Shown here: in pieces, positions 61,260 to 64,000 of the stretch
Position numbering within the stretch: the stretch's first letter is position 1
Layout of the letters: each line of letters starts with the position of its first letter
NCBI RefSeq assembly: GCF_009806985.1
Contig: NZ_WUAX01000008.1
Location: forward strand, 278,012-342,011
Reading direction: 5' to 3'
DNA from: Halorubrum sp. JWXQ-INN 858
GTDB lineage: Archaea; Halobacteriota; Halobacteria; Halobacteriales; Haloferacaceae
Length of the DNA stretch: 64,000 nt
Notes under the pieces: model-generated
Databases searched by the model: none
Told to the model about the DNA's origin: nothing
Seen by the model: the letters and a program-made list of their open reading frames with translations, nothing else
Translations under genes and position numbers: made by a program

Positions 61260-61621
61260 GCCGACACACCCCCGACGTGCCGCGGCGTGCTCGGCGCGTT
61301 CGGAGCGATCTGCGTGCTCGGTGTATTCGACGTGTTCAGCGTGAGCCGCGTGCTCCGCGTCCGTCGGCTTCCGTCGGAAGACGGTTCGATAGCAATGTGC
61401 ATGACCGCCGTTCGGAGGGCAGTACCAAAAGCGATGTGTTCCCGACAGTCGCGAGCGACCCGGTCCCGCGTGATGGCCGGTGCAGCAGGGAAGACTCATA
61501 TTTAATATAGCAAAATGATGTTTATTTGGTCGCGTTCGGACGGGCGACGGGGCGATTCGCGGCTCGCGTGATCGCCGTCGGCTCCGGAACGATTACGGAG
61601 CGGCGCGACGCAGGGGGAGGT
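61260..61621. other. intergenic region with 9-bp repeats and AT-rich core
   Basis: From 61275 to 61350 the sequence is a degenerate repeat of GCGTGCTCG-like 9-mers. Near 61498-61520 there is an AT-rich patch with TTTAATATAG and GTTTATTTGG that may serve divergent promoters. SD-like GGGGAGGT lies just before the ATG at 61622. Confidence 0.45.
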
Positions 61622-62455
61622 ATGACGACCTCCGACTGGGGCGACTGGCTGCCGCGCGCGGTCGCGGACGCCGACCCCGACACCGTCGCGCTGTGGTACC
61701 TCGGCTGTAACGGCTTCGCGATCAAGGGCTCCGACGGGACCGTCCTCTGGATCGACCCGTACGTCGGGCTCGGCGACCCGCCGCGGACGGTTCGGATGAT
61801 CCCGGTACCGTTCGACCCCGACGACGTCGACGTCGCCGACGCCGTGCTCGCCACCCACGAGCACACCGACCACGTCCACGGCCCCTCGCAGGCCCCGATC
61901 CTCGCGAACACCGACGCCGACTTCGTCGCGCCCGACGACTCGCTCGCGGTCGCCCGCGAGGAGGAGCGCTGGACCGAGGAGTGGGACGTCGACGACGACC
62001 AGTTCCTCGCGGTGACGGAGGGCGACGAGCTGCGGATCGGCGAGTTCACCGTCGACGTCGTGGAGGTGTCCGACCCGGACGCGACCCATCCGGTGGGCTA
62101 CGTCATCCGACACGAGGCGGGGACGGTGTTCCACGCCGGCGACAGCAAGCCCGCGCCGTCGTTCCCGGCGCTCGCGGAGGCGTACGACATCGACCTCGGG
62201 ATCCTCGCGTTCGGCTCCGTGGGGAACGTGCCGGACAAGGCGACCGGCGAGCCCACCCGGACCAAGTGGTACAGCGACGAGAACGAGATCGTCCAGGCCG
62301 CGAGCGCGCTCGAGATCGACCGGCTCGTCCCGACCCACTGGGACATGTGGAAGGGGCTGACGGCCGACCCGACCGCGCTCCACGCGCACGCCAACAGTTT
62401 CGAGCACCCGTCCCGGCTCGAGATCGTCGAGATCGGCGACCGGATCGACTTATAA
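61622..62455 (+). CDS. MBL-fold metal hydrolase (UlaG-like)
   Basis: A 277-residue metallo-beta-lactamase-fold enzyme. LWYLGCNGFAIKGSDGTVLWIDPY is the UlaG-like opening, ATHEHTDHVHG the HxHxDH metal motif, VFHAGDSKPAPSF the Asp ligand and VPTHWDMWKG a later His. UlaG-type enzymes hydrolyse lactones such as L-ascorbate 6-phosphate. Beside an acid-sugar dehydratase gene, a sugar-acid role is likely. ATG at 61622; a Shine-Dalgarno-like stretch immediately precedes it. Confidence 0.88.
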   Translation: MTTSDWGDWLPRAVADADPDTVALWYLGCNGFAIKGSDGTVLWIDPYVGLGDPPRTVRMIPVPFDPDDVDVADAVLATHEHTDHVHGPSQAPILANTDADFVAPDDSLAVAREEERWTEEWDVDDDQFLAVTEGDELRIGEFTVDVVEVSDPDATHPVGYVIRHEAGTVFHAGDSKPAPSFPALAEAYDIDLGILAFGSVGNVPDKATGEPTRTKWYSDENEIVQAASALEIDRLVPTHWDMWKGLTADPTALHAHANSFEHPSRLEIVEIGDRIDL

Positions 62456-62464
62456 ACGGTCGGC

Positions 62465-62542
62465 GGCCGCCGCGGCGCGGTGCTGTGGGCCCGCGGCGGC
62501 CGGCAACCGAGGCTGGGGAGGGCGAGGTGCCGTGCGGTTGCC
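62465..62542 (+). repeat. dispersed double-hairpin repeat, copy 2
   Basis: An 11-bp perfect stem GGCCGCCGCGG/CCGCGGCGGCC (62465-62475, 62491-62501; 15-base loop) is followed by a 7-bp stem GGCAACC/GGTTGCC (62502-62508, 62536-62542) whose loop is GAGGCTGGGGAGGGCGAGGT-like. The GAGGCTGGGGAGG core is shared with the element at 26.2 kb. Confidence 0.75.
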
Positions 62543-62569
62543 GCTGATCGTCCGACCCGCAACCCGCCT

Positions 62570-62712
62570 GATTGACCGACTCGAAACGCCCTTGACTGAC
62601 CGATCCGCAACTCCCTCGACTGACCGATCCGCAACTCCCTCGACTGACCGATCCGCAACTCCCTCGACTGATTGACCGATCCGCAAGCCGTCCGACTGAC
62701 CGACCTGCAACC
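62570..62712. repeat. 24-bp tandem repeat, 3 exact and 3 diverged units
   Basis: GACTGACCGATCCGCAACTC plus CCTC is present three times exactly (62594-62665) with diverged units on each side (GATTGACCGACTCGAAACG, GATTGACCGATCCGCAAGC, GACTGACCGACCTGCAACC). Confidence 0.9.
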
Positions 62713-63207
62713 CGACCTCCCGCCCGCCCAACCACTCGTCGACGGCTTCCAACACCCCTTATAAGTGCTCGATGACCGCCGACGGCCTGTCTCCCGTTTT
62801 ATAAGAAATATATAAGTGATCAATACAGTATAAATAGCGAATACGTTTCGTTGTGAGAACCACGGATCAGCACAACGAAGCCGTCGTCATCCGAGAGCAT
62901 TCGCCTCCGTCTACCCTTTAAAAAAGAAAACAGACATCTCCGAGGCATGATCCGTGTTCGATAATTAGCGAGGTCCGTTCACTCGAGAGCGAGAGCGCTG
63001 GAACGCCGGCAGTCCCGTCGGCGAGGGGGAGCGGTGCTCGACGATTCCTCCCGGATCCATGTTTAAATACCGCAGCGGTCATCGGTACGTCCCGCGCCGA
63101 CCGTCGCGACGCTTCCGACGAGACACGCGGCGGCCCTGCCGGCCGGACAAGCGGCAACGGTGGGCACACAGCGACACGCTTTACGTCCGATCGCGAGAAC
63201 GGCCGGC

Positions 63208-64000
63208 ATGAGCATCGAACTCGGGGTGTTGGAGGGCGACGGGATCGGACCGGAGATCGTTTCGTCGGCGGTCCGCGTCGTGTCCGCCGCGGACGTCGAC
63301 GTGCGGTTCGTCGACCTCCCGGTCGGCTGGGCGGCGTACGAGGCACACGGCACGACCGTTCCGGACGCGACGATCGACCGGGTGCGGGAGCTCGACGGGT
63401 GGCTGTTGGGCCCGATCGTTTCGGGCACGTACCCCGACGACGACCCGGCCGGCGGGAACCCGAGCCGCGTGTTCCGGACGACGTTCGACCTCTACTCGAA
63501 CCTCCGACCGATACGCTCGTACGACGGGATCGGCCCGGAGGGCGTCGACCTCGCGCTGTTCCGCCAGAACACCGAGGGCTTCCTCGCGGACCGGAACATG
63601 CACGCCGGCGTCGGCCAGTTCATGCCGACCGAGGACGTCGCCATGTCGACGCGCGTGGTGACCCGGCGGGAGTGCCGACGGATCGCGGAGGCGGCGTTCG
63701 AGTACGCGGACGCCAACGGGATGGACGTCACCGCGGTACACAAGGGGAACGTCCTCGCGGACGCCGCACGGCTGTTCCTCGAGGAGGTCGAGGCCGTCGC
63801 GGCCGGCTACCCCGACGTCGACGTCGAGACGAGCCTCATCGACGCGTTCGCGATGGAGCTGGCGCTCGCCCCCGCCGACCACGAGGTGATCGTGACGACC
63901 AACCTGTTCGGCGACATCCTCTCCGACGAGGCGGCGGGCGTCGTCGGGAGCCTCGGGCTCGCGCCCGGGCTGAACCACAACGACGACGACGGCTACGCGA
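63208..64000 (+). CDS. isocitrate/isopropylmalate dehydrogenase family protein, partial
   Basis: 264 residues are visible before the window ends. MSIELGVLEGDGIGPEIV is the N-terminal nucleotide region, FDLYSNLRPIRSY (about 95-107) the substrate Arg loop, LALFRQNTEGFLADRNMH the Glu/Tyr-type segment, VTAVHKGNVL the conserved Lys and FAMELALAPADHEVIVTTNLFGDILSDEAAG (quoted in part) the Mg-Asp motif. It is a decarboxylating hydroxyacid dehydrogenase. 3-Isopropylmalate, homoisocitrate or tartrate could be its substrate; the specificity-setting segment cannot settle this. Confidence 0.88.
   Translation, partial: MSIELGVLEGDGIGPEIVSSAVRVVSAADVDVRFVDLPVGWAAYEAHGTTVPDATIDRVRELDGWLLGPIVSGTYPDDDPAGGNPSRVFRTTFDLYSNLRPIRSYDGIGPEGVDLALFRQNTEGFLADRNMHAGVGQFMPTEDVAMSTRVVTRRECRRIAEAAFEYADANGMDVTAVHKGNVLADAARLFLEEVEAVAAGYPDVDVETSLIDAFAMELALAPADHEVIVTTNLFGDILSDEAAGVVGSLGLAPGLNHNDDDGYA

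Larger units (their letters stand above)
62456..63207. other. 752-bp gene-free region with hairpin repeat, tandem repeat and AT-rich promoter-like block
   Basis: Contains the second dispersed hairpin element (62465-62542), a 24-bp tandem array (62570-62720) and, at 62757-62960, several TATA-like strings (CTTATAAG, TTTTATAAG, ATATATAAG, AGTATAAATAG) with no coding frame after them. CTTTACG about 30 nt before 63208 may serve the dehydrogenase gene. Confidence 0.55.

Noticed and set aside
1..64000. Search by eye for tRNA, rRNA, transposase, integrase and att-like direct repeats.
   Set aside because: None found with convincing structure; a tRNA scan program would settle the first point.

Overview
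The window is 64 kb of chromosome from a haloarchaeon, most likely Halorubrum or a close relative. The evidence is the very high GC, the strongly acidic proteins with many Asp/Glu, a TFIIB-type initiation factor, UPF0058 and other archaeal small proteins, a phosphomevalonate decarboxylase, an XPB/Bax1 repair pair, Tat-type lipoprotein signals, and TATA-like boxes 25-30 nt upstream of start codons, which suggests leaderless mRNAs. I found no rRNA, tRNA, CRISPR array or recognisable transposase. Because of the GC content most reading frames stay open on both strands, so long antisense frames were treated as shadows.

Layout. Positions 1-9.7 kb: start of a MutS5-like gene, a YeeE/YedE sulfur-transport pair, an MFS carrier, an acyl-CoA dehydrogenase, a MenE-like ligase with a long acidic insert, a universal stress protein, a GT39-like membrane protein and tfb. 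9.9-18.4 kb: mostly conserved core genes (METTL5-like methylase, rhomboid protease, UPF0058, CopG/RHH protein, sulfite-oxidase-like enzyme, isochorismate synthase, PAC2 proteasome chaperone, NSUN-type RNA methylase plus partner). 18.4-26.1 kb: Tat beta-propeller lipoprotein, Bax1/XPB pair, lipase, phosphomevalonate decarboxylase. 26.1-27.9 kb: a dispersed hairpin repeat followed by an AT-richer islet with a small lipoprotein and a 50-residue two-finger C2H2 protein. 28.0-35.9 kb: ferredoxin, winged-helix protein, FMN reductase, VOC dioxygenase, moaC-nnr, Sir2 and a crotonase/hydroxyacyl-CoA dehydrogenase pair. 36.1-38.7 kb: a thiolase / cysteine-free HMG-CoA-synthase-like / DUF35 triad.

38.9-60 kb is the accessory-looking part. 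It holds an IclR regulator, acyl-CoA dehydrogenase, two CaiB/BaiF proteins, two crotonase-fold enzymes, an MFS carrier, a Zn-alcohol dehydrogenase, a translationally coupled DUF6282 / 353-aa unknown / UGSC-family trio, a LeuA/NifV-like synthase, a complete tripartite tricarboxylate transporter (TctC, TctB, TctA) with a 6PGDH-like oxidoreductase inside it, a thioesterase and a double-hotdog MaoC protein. Together they look like an uptake-and-CoA-activation route for an unidentified carboxylic acid. 60-64 kb adds an enolase-superfamily dehydratase, a UlaG-like hydrolase and the start of an isocitrate/isopropylmalate-type dehydrogenase.

The best candidates for undescribed biology are the UGSC trio and its island, the cysteine-less thiolase-partner protein, the paired TTCACCCCTGAA palindromes between the IclR gene and the acyl-CoA dehydrogenase gene, the dispersed double-hairpin repeat, and the many different intergenic 15-28 bp tandem repeats lying against gene ends.
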